Position numbers and translations under genes: made by a program
Shown: positions 35,856-46,800 of the stretch, piece by piece
How positions within the stretch are numbered: the stretch's first letter is position 1
How the letters are laid out: every line of letters starts with the position of its first letter
Notes under the pieces: generated by a model
Seen by the model: only the letters and a program-made list of their open reading frames with translations
Told to the model about the DNA's origin: nothing
Databases searched by the model: none
Source of the DNA: Limonium bicolor
Taxonomy: Eukaryota > Streptophyta > Magnoliopsida > Caryophyllales > Plumbaginaceae
NCBI GenBank assembly: GCA_023374045.1
Contig: CM041777.1
Coordinates: forward strand, 91,692,300 to 91,756,299
Direction: 5' to 3'
Length of the DNA: 64,000 nt

Positions 35856-36533
35856 CTCAGTTCAGAGGTTAACTACGTTATCTTCTGGGTTTTTAATACC
35901 CAACCTTTCAATCTTAACGAGGTCACTATACCTTCACTATTTCAGAGATTCAGTTATACCTGTCAGTCCCATTGTGTGGACCGACTATCATTAAAGAATT
36001 TCAGTTCAGCTAACTTGACCTTCTACAGTCTTGTTCTATGTGACATTATTGTCCTTGTATGGATACTTGTTATCCTCATACTATGCTTGTTTACAGCTTT
36101 ATAAAAATGAACTGCATGTATTCGACAAAGTAGTTGGTGTGGCCCGGTAGACGATGGGCTGCACGTTTTCCATACCAGCATTGTTTGCTGAGCCCCTTTG
36201 GGGGCACCCCCATTTTTCAGGTACCTGAAGTTAAGAAGATTACCACACCGAGTGTAGGTGGGGTAGATTCAAGCTATGGGAGTCTTCTTCTAGACATTTA
36301 TTTTTACTTAAGTATTTTACATTTGAGTTTGATTCCTAGTATCTCGGGTTGTATTCGTATTCAGATCGTGACTTTTGGAGTTTGTATTCGGAGTTAGCCT
36401 TGTTGGTCACAAGGGTGGCCAACGGCATTGTAATACCGCCCGGTTGTTGTATTTATTTCCGCTGCAGTTGTATTTTATTTGGGTGTGATCGCCGTTCGGA
36501 TTATTGGATTTCGGGTTGGGGTGTTACAAAAAG

Positions 36534-36545
36534 TGGTATCAGAGC
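36534..36545 (+). other. Tekay primer-binding site (initiator tRNA-Met)
   Basis: TGGTATCAGAGC, five bases after the LTR end, complementary to the 3' end of plant initiator tRNA-Met. Standard for this clade. Confidence 0.92.
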
Positions 36546-36709
36546 GTAGTTACGCTCTGGATACAAGGATACACCGAGATTAGGATTACTTAAGCTTAGT
36601 TCATGGGTTGAGAGATAGTATAGAAAGGAGTTTAAGTTAGTTTTACTTAGACTACTATCCAAGACCCAGATTGTGACCTCAGTATCTAATATACCTCAAC
36701 ATCCTGCAG

Positions 36710-38139
36710 ATGTCAGGAAGAGGAGGACGCCGTGGACAGGCCGATGAGGAGCCATCCATCAGGCTGGCAGACATTGCTACTTTAATTGCTCAGGCATTTG
36801 CACAGGCGGGGGTTACACAGCAGCAACAGCAGCTACCTCCACCACCACCACCCAGAGAGAGAGATTGAGTGAAGAGTTTGGCTGATCTCAGGCCAACTCC
36901 CTTCAAGGGGCAGATTGACCCTACTCACTTGGAGACATACATCATGAAGATGGAGACAGCGTTCCAGACGCTTGCAGTCCCAGCTAGGGAAAAAGTAAGG
37001 CTTGCTGCCTTTTACCTAAAAGATGAAGCAAGAGATTGGTGGAATATGGTGAAGGCCGACCACCTAGATGACCCAGCATTCACTTGGGGACATTACACTG
37101 CACTACTGAGGGGCAAATACTACCCGGCCCACACCAGGATGGTGAAGACTAGGGAGTTTGATGCATTGGAACAGACGGGGAAGATGACCGTTGATGAGTA
37201 CTATGCGAAGTTTACTTCACTACTCCGACTACTACCCGGTATAGGATACTCGGACCAGATTTTGGTCGACCGGTTTTATGGGGGACTGAGCCCTCGACTT
37301 CAGTTTGGGATGGGACCAGTCATTCCCACCAGCTTGCAGGTAAAACAGGAGTAATGTGATCAGTTGAAATTTTATTACCGACTTCATCATGAGAGAATTG
37401 GAGATTTATACCTTGAAATTTCAGGAATGTTACCGTGCTGCCTCCGTTATGGAGATTACCTGCAAGAGAAGGGATGCTTTGAGCTCCCAAAAGAGAAAAG
37501 ATGGACCTGGTGGCGATGATGCCAAGCAGGGGAACTCCAACAGAAGGAACAAACCCTATCAGAGAGGCCAGGGGTCCTATCAGGGAAAGGGAAACCAAAC
37601 TACTGGGAACCCCCAGTCAGGAACCTACGGGGCAGCAACTCCACAGAAAACCTACCCACCTAAGGGTAGGCACCCTAATCGAACAGTTAAATTTGGAACT
37701 TTTGTGATTACTTCAGTACCGTTGGAATGTGTAATTGACCTTGATTGTATTAGGTTCTGGATCTGGCTCAAATACGGGTCAAAAATATGTCCGCCGTTTC
37801 AACTGTAGACAGTGTGGAAAGGATCACCCCGGCGTGGACTGCCAAGGGGAGAAAGTTCAGTGTCGCCACTGTCAGATACTTGGACATCGGGCCTTCGAGT
37901 GTATCCGAAACCCGGAGAGCAAGAACTACCGCCCGGGAGCAAAGGCAAACACCGGCCCTAAGAATGGAGCTAGCGATACTCGCCCTCCACCAACAAACCA
38001 GGCTCAGGGGTATAAGGGCAAAGGCCCAGCATCGGGACCCGCCCTACATGTCATGGACCGCTCAGATGAGGCTGGTCCTTCTACCAACCCAGGTATTTCT
38101 AAACCATATGAACCTGTTATTGAGCAATGGATGATGTGA
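36710..38139 (+). pseudogene. Tekay gag (capsid and CCHC nucleocapsid), disrupted
   Basis: ATG at 36710 begins a basic Gly/Arg N terminus (MSGRGGRRGQADEEPSIR), a Gln/Pro stretch, then one in-frame TGA at 36866. The same frame continues with the Retrotrans_gag domain (PFKGQIDPTHLETYIMKMET, ARDWWNMV, LRGKYYPAHTR, EFDALEQTGKMTVDEYYAKF, FYGGLSP) to a stop near 37354. Frame changes follow. The nucleocapsid zinc knuckles CRQCGKDHPGVDC and CRHCQILGHRAFEC lie at about 37808-37910. A Pro/Gly linker leads to a stop at 38137. The TGA at 36866 sits where CGA (Arg) would fit, consistent with CpG deamination. Gag would form particles around element RNA. Confidence 0.88.
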
Positions 38140-39081
38140 ATGAGTGCTTGCATGCCTTGATTGCCTAATTGGGTAGGAAAGAATTTGTAAGACTCACTAG
38201 TAAAAATTTAAACCACGTAGGAAGCTATAAGATATGCTTTCCTATCCCCTCACCGCCCTCCCTGGAAGAAAACATCATCAAAGTACAAGAACCAGGGAAC
38301 GAACAATGTAAGGTTATCCAACCAGGTTTGATATTACTCAAAGGATACCTAACACCAGAGACACAAATTGCAATCATCAGAAGATGTCAAGAATTAGGAG
38401 CAGGACCAGGAGGGTTCTACACTCCAGAATTTCCAGGAGGATCAAAGATGAAGCTGAAAATGATGTGCTTGGGAAAGGATTGGAATCCTTACTCAAAAAC
38501 CTACCAGGATACAAGAAATGGAGATGGAGCACAAGTACCAAAAATCCCAGAAGAATTCTTGCAAATTGTGGAACAAGCAGTTAATACAGCTCAGCAGCTA
38601 GAAGAAGATCCAGTTCCCAACTTAAGGGCTGATCTATGTATCATCAACTTCTATGAAGAAGGAGGCCGTTTAGGACTACACCAGGACAATGATGAAACAA
38701 AAGGGTCCCTTGAACAGGGGATACCAGTATTGTCTTTGTCAATTGGAGATGACGCAGAGTTCCTTTATGGCGAGCAGAAGCGTGTGGACCTTGCAAAGAA
38801 AATCATATTGAGTTCAGGAGATGTCTTAATATTGGGTGGAAAGTCAAGGTTGCTATACCATGGAATTAAAAGGATTAAACTAAACACAGCACCTTCGACA
38901 GTGATAAACACCACTCACATGAAACCAGGAAGATTAAGTTTGACTTTTAGAAAGTACTAGTATTGTAATTGTTTGGACATCTGAAAGGAGATCATCTTAT
39001 CAGTGAAGCATTATTGTTAAAAAAGTGAATGTCTTTAGACCCCATCATATATCAAAGTACTTACTCAGATTCTGTTATTAG
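38093..39081 (+). other. Intron-like segment between gag and protease, containing the AlkB-like ORF
   Basis: Left edge CCCAG|GTATTT, right edge CTTAC...tctgttattag|GTTG, i.e. GT...AG with a branch-like CTTAC 17 bases before the AG. Joining 38092 to 39082 is in frame: the codon split is G|GT (Gly) and the downstream frame runs to the protease start LTEEEASKGG. The same edges also show the 4-base duplication AGGT. Splicing is a prediction. In unspliced RNA, Gag would stop at 38137. Confidence 0.6.
38169..38960 (+). CDS. Captured AlkB-like Fe(II)/2-oxoglutarate dioxygenase (plant ALKBH1-like), start codon unclear
   Basis: About 263 codons without interruption. The core reads PGLILLKGYLTPETQ, GAGPGGFYTPEF, MMCLGKDWNPYSKTY, LCIINFYEEGGRLGLHQDND, VLSLSIGDDAEFLYGEQKR, SGDVLILGGKSRLLYHGIKR, and ends GRLSLTFRKY. 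This is the double-stranded beta-helix of the AlkB family: Fe ligands His and Asp of LHQDND and His of LYHGI, and 2OG-binding Arg residues in the R-x-S-x-T-F-R ending. It most resembles plant ALKBH1-type proteins, which demethylate nucleic acids; substrate here is unknown. It has no introns, unlike a host gene, so capture through RNA is likely. It lies between gag and protease, same strand. The frame is closed upstream by TAA at 38166, and the first in-frame ATG is at 38448, inside the domain. Initiation therefore needs a non-ATG codon or an unrecognised splice. Annotated as CDS because the frame and motifs are intact. Confidence 0.85.
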   Translation: MGRKEFVRLTSKNLNHVGSYKICFPIPSPPSLEENIIKVQEPGNEQCKVIQPGLILLKGYLTPETQIAIIRRCQELGAGPGGFYTPEFPGGSKMKLKMMCLGKDWNPYSKTYQDTRNGDGAQVPKIPEEFLQIVEQAVNTAQQLEEDPVPNLRADLCIINFYEEGGRLGLHQDNDETKGSLEQGIPVLSLSIGDDAEFLYGEQKRVDLAKKIILSSGDVLILGGKSRLLYHGIKRIKLNTAPSTVINTTHMKPGRLSLTFRKY

Positions 39082-39611
39082 GTTGTGCTAAGGAGACGGA
39101 AGGTGCCTTAAGTATGCTTACTGAGGAGGAGGCCAGCAAGGGCGGCGCGATCCTCACTGGTACCTTTCCGGTTAATGGAGTGGATGCATTAGTACTGTTT
39201 GACTCCGGAGCCTCACATACTTTCGTTTCGCCTTCGCTTGCGGGGAAGTTGGGGCTAGACGCTGTAGAGTTACCTGATTTTAAGGTGGCACTCCCGTCTA
39301 AGGAGAAGATCAGTTGCACTCGTCTTTATAGAGGAGCCACTATCCGCATTAAGGAGGAGGAATTTCCTATGGACCTTATTGAGTTCAGAGGTCTAGGATT
39401 CGATGTTATAGCCGGGATGGACTGGCTGGGGCGGCACAGAGGCCGCATTCTTTGTGCAGAGCGCAGGCTGTTACTTAAGAGCCCATCAGGAGTGATAGTA
39501 TCTTACCGTCAGAGCCCTAGAGCATCGTCTATAAAAGTTATATCTGCTATGTCCATGTACAAGCACGTCAAGAAGCAGAAGAAGAATACCTATGCTATGT
39601 TCAGAATGTAG
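39082..39611 (+). pseudogene. Tekay aspartic protease
   Basis: Retropepsin domain with active site VLFDSGASHTFVS (about residues 40-52 of the piece beginning at 39084), and FDVIAGMDWLGRH downstream. Open from 39082 to 39609. A frame change near 39560 then separates it from RT: the expected EEYLCYVQNV and [15 protein letters not shown] link continues in another frame. The domain itself looks whole, but the continuous Gag-Pol frame is lost. Confidence 0.85.
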
Positions 39612-39626
39612 AGCACGACCCTGATT

Positions 39627-41054
39627 TTGATCCAGCTATGCCAGTGGTGTCGGAATTTCCAGATATTTTTCCAAAGGAACTTCCAGGCTTACCGCCATCC
39701 AGAGGTAGAGTTCTCCATCGAATTACTACCAGGTACCGGTCCCATAGCTAAGGCACCGTACCGTATGGCACCAGCAGAGATGGCTGAGCTGAAGGAGCAG
39801 CTGAAAGATTTATTGGACAAGGGATACATACGACCTAGCGTATCTCCTTGGGGAGCACCAGTTCTGTTTGTGAAGAAGAAGGATGGAAGCCTTCGTTTAT
39901 GTATTGATTACAGAGAGCTTAATGCAGTATCGGTGAAGAACAAATATCCACTACCACGTATTGACGATTTATTTGATCAGCTAAGAGGAGCAAAGGTGTT
40001 CTCGAAGATCGATTTGAGATCAGGATACCATCAGATACCTATCAGGGAGCATGACATAGAAAAGACAGCATTCAGAACACGATATGGCCACTATGAGTTT
40101 ACAGTTATGCCTTTTGGCTTGTCAAATGCACCTGCAGTCTTCATGGATTTGATGAACAGATTATTCAGAGAGCAGTTGGATAAGACCGTGGTTGTATTCA
40201 TCGATGACATCCTAATTTACTCAAAGTCTAAGGAAGAGCATGAGAGTCACCTCCGACATGTACTTGAGATCTTAAGGGAGAACCAGCTTTATGCTAAGTT
40301 CTCCAAATGTGAGTTTTGGTTAGACAGAGTTTCCTTTCTAGGACATGTTATCTCAGATGCTGGGATCGCAGTGGATCCAGCAAAGATAGAAGCAGTCCGC
40401 ACCTGGCCCAGGCCAAAGATAGTGACTGACATCAGGAGTTTCCTTGGTTTAGCAGGTTACTACAGAAGGTTTGTCAGAGACTTCTCCAAAATAGCCAAAC
40501 CTATGACCAGCTTAATGAAGAAGGACGCACCTTTCACATGGACTACTGAATGTGAGACCTCATTCGAGCTTTTGAAGAATGCTTTGACATCAACACCAGT
40601 TTTGACTATACCTGAAGGCACAGAGGGTTATGAAGTTTACTGTGATGCATCAGGCAGAGAACTAGGGTGTGTACTCATGCAGAATGGGAAGGTAGTCGCC
40701 TACGCTTCCCGACAGTTGAAGAAACACGAGGAAAACTATCCCACACATGACTTAGAGCTTGGAGCTATTGTTTTTGCATTGAAGATCTGGCGCCACTACC
40801 TGTATGGTGTCCAGATGACCGTATATTCGGATCACAAGAGTTTAAAATATGTATTCACCCAGAAGGAGTTGAACATGAGACAAAGAAGATGGGTTGAATT
40901 TCTTAAGGACTATGACATTGATTTGCAGTACAAAGAAGGGAAAGCTAATGTTGTAGCAGACGCACTGAGTCGACGAGCACATTCCCTAAATGCTATCGTG
41001 GCTAGCTCGAGTCTTATGGACGACATACGTAGAGCACAGCAGAGTGATCAGTGA
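39627..41054 (+). pseudogene. Tekay reverse transcriptase and RNase H, domain intact, ends at a premature stop
   Basis: One open frame of about 475 codons. The RT motifs are [50 protein letters not shown] and catalytic FIDDILIYS. The RNase H part follows ([54 protein letters not shown]). Catalytic Asp residues are present. The frame ends at a TGA at 41052 before the integrase, which continues in the same frame at 41055. This region copies element RNA into DNA and removes the RNA strand. It is the best-preserved part of pol. Confidence 0.9.
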
Positions 41055-41406
41055 ATGATGGAGATCAGTCAGAAGTTGTCTGACGGTACATTTGAGGGTG
41101 GAAAATATGAGTTTCAGCTACATGATGATGGACTAATCAGATTGAAGGGAAGATTGTGTATTCCCAGAGACAGCACAGATATAAAGGAGCATATTCTTCG
41201 AGAGTCCCACACTTCTTCCACATCTGTCCATCCAGGAGCTTCTAAGATGTACAAAGATCTGAAGAGGTATTTCTGGTGGAGTGGTATGAAGGGCGACGTG
41301 ACAGAATATGTGATTCAATGTCTCACTTGTCAGAAAGTGAAATTCGAACACAGACGACCAAGAGGTATGGTACAGTCTATGCCAGTTCCAGAGTGGAAGT
41401 TCTATG
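41055..41406 (+). pseudogene. Tekay integrase, N-terminal zinc-binding part
   Basis: Same frame as RT after the TGA. It includes HPGASKMYKDLKRYFWWSGM and CLTCQKVKFEHRRPRG, the HHCC-type zinc domain, and ends at PEWKFY, where a hAT-like element is inserted. The rest of the integrase resumes at 42346 in the same frame. Confidence 0.9.
41399..41406. other. 8-bp target duplication gttctatg (left)
   Basis: Repeated at 42338-42345. Confidence 0.95.
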
Positions 41407-42337
41407 TAATGGTGGCCACGGTTCCGGTTCCACCGGTTCCGGTTCCGGTTCCACCGGTTCCGGTTCCGGAAAATGTGTATTCGGATTCGGAACCGGTCCT
41501 GGGCGGTTCCGGGGCGGTTCCGGTTCCGGTTCCGGAACTCTGTATTCGCTTCGGATTCGCTCAAATCAACGGTTCCGACCGGTTCCGGAGCGGTTCCGGT
41601 TCCGGTTCCGGTTCCGACCGGTTCCGGGGCGGTTCCGACCGGTTCTGGAAAGATTCGATCGGCTCCAGTTTCTTCGTTTTAACTCCGATTTTAGATCCGT
41701 TTGCGCGCACACGTTGCTCTTTTCGTCCACTTTACTCCTAGCTAGGTTATTCCTCAAGTTTATAATCTTAAATGTGTAAGAACTAAATACTTAAATTTTT
41801 GTATTGAATTTGCAAAAATTAAAGAGCAAAGCGGATTTTATTATATGATTCAGTGCCTCGTTAAAACCTTATTAGGTAAAAACCCATTGGGAAAACCCTA
41901 ATAAGGAAAAAGAGTACAGCTACTAATAGGTTACATGATTTCAATTTGGAAGTCTTAAAAGATTACATGGAAAGAAAGTAATACTAATACATTCTAAAAG
42001 ATTACAATACAAAATAGAAGTCCTAAGTGGTGATTCCATCGGTAACTTTGACCGGTTCCGGGGCGGTTCCGGTTCCACCGGTTCCGATTCCGGTTCCGGT
42101 TCCACGGTTTCCGAATCCGATGCGAATCCAGGCGGTTCCGGGCGGTTCCGGGCGGTTCCGGTTCCGGTTCCGATCCCGGTTCGGTCCCGAATCTCAAAAC
42201 TTGTATTCGGATCGATTCGCAAGGGGGCGGTTCCGGTTCCGAATCGGTTCCGGCCCGGTTCCGGCCGGTTCCGGTTCCAATCGGTTCCGGGTAGATTCGC
42301 CGGTTCCGGGTAGATTCGGATTCGGTGGCCACCATTA
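41407..42337. mobile_element. Non-autonomous hAT-like element, 931 bp
   Basis: Perfect 13-bp TIRs TAATGGTGGCCAC / GTGGCCACCATTA and 8-bp duplication gttctatg. Both subterminal regions (41420-41650 and 42045-42300) are arrays of GGTTCC/CCGGTTCC repeats in inverted orientation. The middle (41700-42030) is AT-rich. No transposase is encoded; the open frames through it are products of the repeats. Removing the element and one duplication restores the integrase reading frame exactly. Confidence 0.95.
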
Positions 42338-42345
42338 GTTCTATG

Positions 42346-43395
42346 ATATCTCCATGGACTTCATGGTGGGACTACCACCTACGAGAGAGGCCTTAATATG
42401 ATTTGGTTTGTTGTTGATCGACTGACTAAGGTTGCTAGGTTTATTCTGATGAAAGACACTTGGAAAGTGCCAAAGTTAGCAGAACTTTTTGAGCAGGAGA
42501 TTATCAGACATCATGGAGTACCAAAGACCATTGTTTCAGATCGAGATACTAGATTTCTCTCACGATACTGGCGAGCTACTCGCGAGGCACTTGGCACTGA
42601 ATTGAAGCTTAGCACAGCATTTCATCCTCAGACAGATGGTCAGTCAGAGAGGACTATTCAGACCTTAGAGGACATGCTACGAGCATGTGCCTTGGACTTC
42701 CAGGGCAGCTGGATAGATAGATTACATCTCATTGAGTTTGCATACAATAACAGCTATCACGCCTCTATACAGATGTCACCTTTCCAAGCCTTTATGGCAG
42801 ACCTTGTCGCACACCATTGTGCTGGGACGAGTCTAGTGAGACCGTCATCATCGGGCCTGAGTACTTAGAGCAAGTCCAGGCAGAAGTACAACAAATCAGA
42901 AGTAACATGAAAGCAGCACAAGACAGACAGAAATCATATGCTGATGAGAGGCGATGAGACCTTGAGTTCGCAGTTGGCGACCAGGTATTTCTACGAGTAT
43001 CACCCATGAAGGGTGTATTCAGATTTGGGCAAAAGGGCAAGCTAAGCCCAAAATTTGTAGGACCCTACGCTATCATAGAACGGGTGGGCCTTGTGGCATA
43101 TCGACTTGATTTGCCAGCTGAGTTGGGCAAAGTACACAATGTTTTTCATGTGTCTCAGCTTAAGAAATACATGCCTCATCCTTCTCATGTTCTACAACCA
43201 GAGACACTCTCATTAGAACCAACGATGCGGTATGTAGAAACACTGCAACGAATCTTAGACAGAAAAACACGAGATACTCGAAACAAATCTGTGAGCCTAG
43301 TAAAGGTTCTTTGGTCGAACCACGATGTGGAAGAGGCCACATGGGAACTAGAAGCTGATATGCGAGCGAAGTTTCCCTCACTATTTACCGACTAG
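42346..43395 (+). pseudogene. Tekay integrase core, C terminus and chromodomain, disrupted
   Basis: Catalytic core with the three acidic residues: Asp in FVVDRLTKVA, Asp in VSDRDTRFLS, Glu in HPQTDGQSERTIQTLE. A frame shift near 42790 and a TGA at 42957 (in RRxDLEF, where CGA would give Arg) interrupt it. Then come the C-terminal KLSPKFVGPYAIIERVG and HNVFHVSQLKKY. A chromodomain at about 43230-43390 follows (RILDRKTRDTRNKSVSLVKV, LWSNHDVEEATWELEADM), which in Tekay elements is thought to guide insertion into heterochromatin. Confidence 0.9.
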
Positions 43396-43894
43396 ACACT
43401 TTAGTCTAGGGTACGTGGGCGTACCCCTCTCTTTTTGGGGGGTAGAGCCTTTTTCGTTTGTGAGTTTAGTATGCATTCTGTTGCACTTTGGTGCATTTCA
43501 GTGACACTTTGTCTTGTATGTGTTCTTGTGTAACACTGTTCAGTATATATCAGTGACACTTTGTCTTGTATGTGTTCTTGTGTAACACTGTATTTGAATG
43601 TACTTTGTACTTCTACTTGTTGGTGTGTACTTTGTTACACTACAATGAAAAGTTCATGTGCATTACACTGCACTATTTGATATGAAAAGTGACTGTGTTA
43701 TTACATTACACTATATTGTTCCAAAGTATTCCTGTTGTGTTTGATGTACACTGTGAACTTAGGGATATAGAGACTTGGGACTTGATCCCTAAAAACTAGA
43801 TTGAGTTGTGGATACTTAGTGGAACTTGATTCCCCACAACCTTAGAATTTAGATATGAGACTTCAGGGCGAAGTCCTTTTTAAGGGGTGTAGAT
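43396..43894 (+). other. Tekay 3' non-coding region, short tandem duplication and polypurine tract
   Basis: A ~60-bp unit (cagtgacactttgtcttg...) is duplicated in tandem at about 43499-43600. The purine-rich AAGGGGTGTAGA directly before the right LTR (43882-43893) is the likely plus-strand primer. No ORF. Confidence 0.7.
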
Positions 43895-46800
43895 TGAAAT
43901 ACCCCAAATCTAATTAATATTATTAAACCATTATTTAATGGAAAATAATCCTATTATAAATCATTTCACGTACGCATGCAAACCCATGCATGAGAACGTT
44001 ACGTAAAAACAGTCGTTTCTCCATAAACGCTAAAACGCCTTAGAAGCATATGGTCAAACATGACCTTGTATGACCCTATAATATTCAAACCAAATGGTCA
44101 TACAATTATTATATGAATATATAAATATATTCCCTAAGCTATATTCAGTCAAAAACGCAAAACGCTTGGGAGTGCTCACGCACGCCCCTTAAAGCACGAA
44201 AAGTCCGGAGGAGTGCCGAGGTGGCACGAACTCCTATAAAATTAATTCCTTGAGTTCCTAACATCATTATTAACCATTATAAAGAGAACCCACGAAGTGG
44301 TTTCTCAAAATTCAGCAAAAACAACAGGAGGATTTCTTAGCGCTCCTTTTTGCCCGGGTGTGTCCCGATGGCCCGTAAATTATGTCATGGGTTGATATAA
44401 CCCCATATAACACAATGTAACATCTTAATATATGTTTATTTACTATAATAAGTGTTTACAAACACTTGGAACTCATAAAAACAACTTGTTTCCCAAAATT
44501 TCCTTAGAGCACAAAAACACACCTTCGGGTGTCACGAAAACGCGTTTTACGCAATTGCCTTGTAATTTTTGACATGCCACGAATTGGTAATCTTAAATAG
44601 GGTTACAATGACCTTCTAAATCAGTTGGTGAGACTAGTCAACAAGGCTCTCTATAGGGGCCGATTTTGAGAGCAAAAACTAGTATAAAATTTGCTTTTAA
44701 AGTTTATAAAAGGCTTCAAATATGGTGACTCGCCTTCCCATGTGTTGTATTACTTAATGTCAAAGTAAGTAGGTCTTATTTGACCATCAAGCTGTCGAAA
44801 TTATGCAGAAGAATAAGGCCATGTGAGCTAGGAAGAAAACAAAATGTAAAAAGGCAAAAAGTAGATCTAGATTCCTTTCTTTTAATTCCTTATCATTTAA
44901 GTAACTTCCTTTGCTCTTCCTTGGCTCTTCATCACCGAATTGAGACCCCTCATTCAGCCTTGAAATCGTGCACTATAATGAAGAAGAAGACAAGGCATTA
45001 ACTTAGAAAAATCAAAAGAACAAACTTACCTAAATTTCCTTGTCTTCTAGCTCACATTATTCTCTTCCACATTCTCTTGCCTTGTCACACCACATGGCCG
45101 GTTTTCATGCTGGAAAGGAGGACATTTATTGAGCCAATAACTCATGTAATAAACTAAGGAAAAGAATAGTCAAATGACATTAAAAATTGACAAAACAAAA
45201 ATCAATTTCCAAAGGCATTCTTGCATTTATGTGAGCTAGGTCTCATTTCCTCTCTTGCACACTTCACCACCGATTTGGTAAGGCTCTCTCCTCACTCTTC
45301 TAGCTTCATCTTCTTCCTTTGAAGCTCTTAAGTCCATTAATGGAGTTTTAACTTCTATCTTCATCTTTAAGGTAATTTCCTAGCATTGCTTGTCAAGACT
45401 TGAAGCAAAACTCTTCCTAGCATACCAACAAGCATTCGACATCAATTAGTTCTCCAAGGAGGTTGTCCAAACCAACATTAATCCAAGGAGCATCTCAAGG
45501 TTATCTTAAGGTAGTTTTAATGCTTGAAAATCCTTAAAGCACATTTTTATGTGTAACCAAGTTCTTCTTCTTCTAAGGCTCTTTTCTTCCTTATTTTCAT
45601 GAAGGAAAACTTGTTCTTCATCCACCATTAGTGAGCCGAAAATATAAGGAGAAAAGCTTAAGGTAAGTTCTTGTAAAACTACTTACAAATCTACTTAAGA
45701 TCTTTGTTGAAGATCTAACTCCTAAAACTCCTTCACCACTTGCATATAACCGAAGTGGAGCATCAATATTACCTTGGAGAAAGCTTGGAGATTCAAGAAG
45801 AGTTCAAGCACTTAACCACCTTTGTTAAGAAGTAAGTTTACTAAGTAAATCTTTATGTTATAAGCTTTGTTAAGCTTCTAAAAATTATGCAAAAATTATG
45901 TACATCTCCTAGGTTAATTAATACCGAAACTATATGGTTTTATATGCCAAAAATATAATCTATAACATATATAGAAAATATTTACCTTAAGACACATTTT
46001 TGTGTCACAAAATTTATCTATGTTACAAATTAATTAAGGCCGAATTATCAAGGGCAAAAATGCTTTATTTTGAGCTAAGAATCAATATAAGACATTACAA
46101 TAATTTTTACATAAGTTATATGACTCATATGAATTTATGTATAGTTATTATGATATATAAATCCACTTTTATATACTATATGTTCTCAATTAAATTATGA
46201 CCGAATGGTCTATGTGTTAAATAGATTTTAATGAGCTACTTAGGTATATAAATTTATATCATAAAGTTTGGTGAGTTAAAAATATTCTATTAGTGCTTAA
46301 ATGACTAATTAATTAAGTTATGTGGCTAAATGTAATTTTTACAAAGTTTAGTGTGTTTATTATAAAAGCCGAGAATTAAGGGGCTGTTTGGTGTTATTAT
46401 AATATAATATAAGGTTAGGAATTAAGTTTATGAATTTTAGATAATTTAAACAAGTGTTAAGATAACATTTTATAAAGTTTTGGGCTATTATGTAATTTAT
46501 AAAAGTTGTTATGAAAGTTTGGAACTTATTAGTGGGCGAATTCATAATTAAGAGATTTAATAGGTTCACCTTCGAAATTTTTAGGAATTAAATACTTAGA
46601 CTATAGTTTATAAGTTATTAAGAAGTTATTATAAAGTTTTGGGATGAAAATGTAATTAAGGGAGAATAAATGACAAAGCCGAAATTCTTTGGGGTTAGTT
46701 TGGTAATTTAAGAATTATATATATATATATTCGGCATTTATGGAGAATTAAAATTAAAACTATAGTTTATAAGGCATTATATAAAGATTATAAGATTTTG

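Larger units (their letters stand above)
29589..36528 (+). repeat. Tekay left (5') LTR with an L1 insertion
   Basis: 6940 bp, of which about 2.13 kb (32643-34776) is a LINE absent from the right LTR. The rest aligns with 43895-48776 throughout. Many differences are one-base gaps in this copy. It contains the tandem 'agaggaagac...ttcctctcgagg' duplication (35755-35850). Confidence 0.93.

Noticed and set aside
41390..41779. Gly/Ser/Arg-rich open frames extending from the integrase
   Set aside because: They translate the GGTTCC repeats of the inserted hAT-like element.
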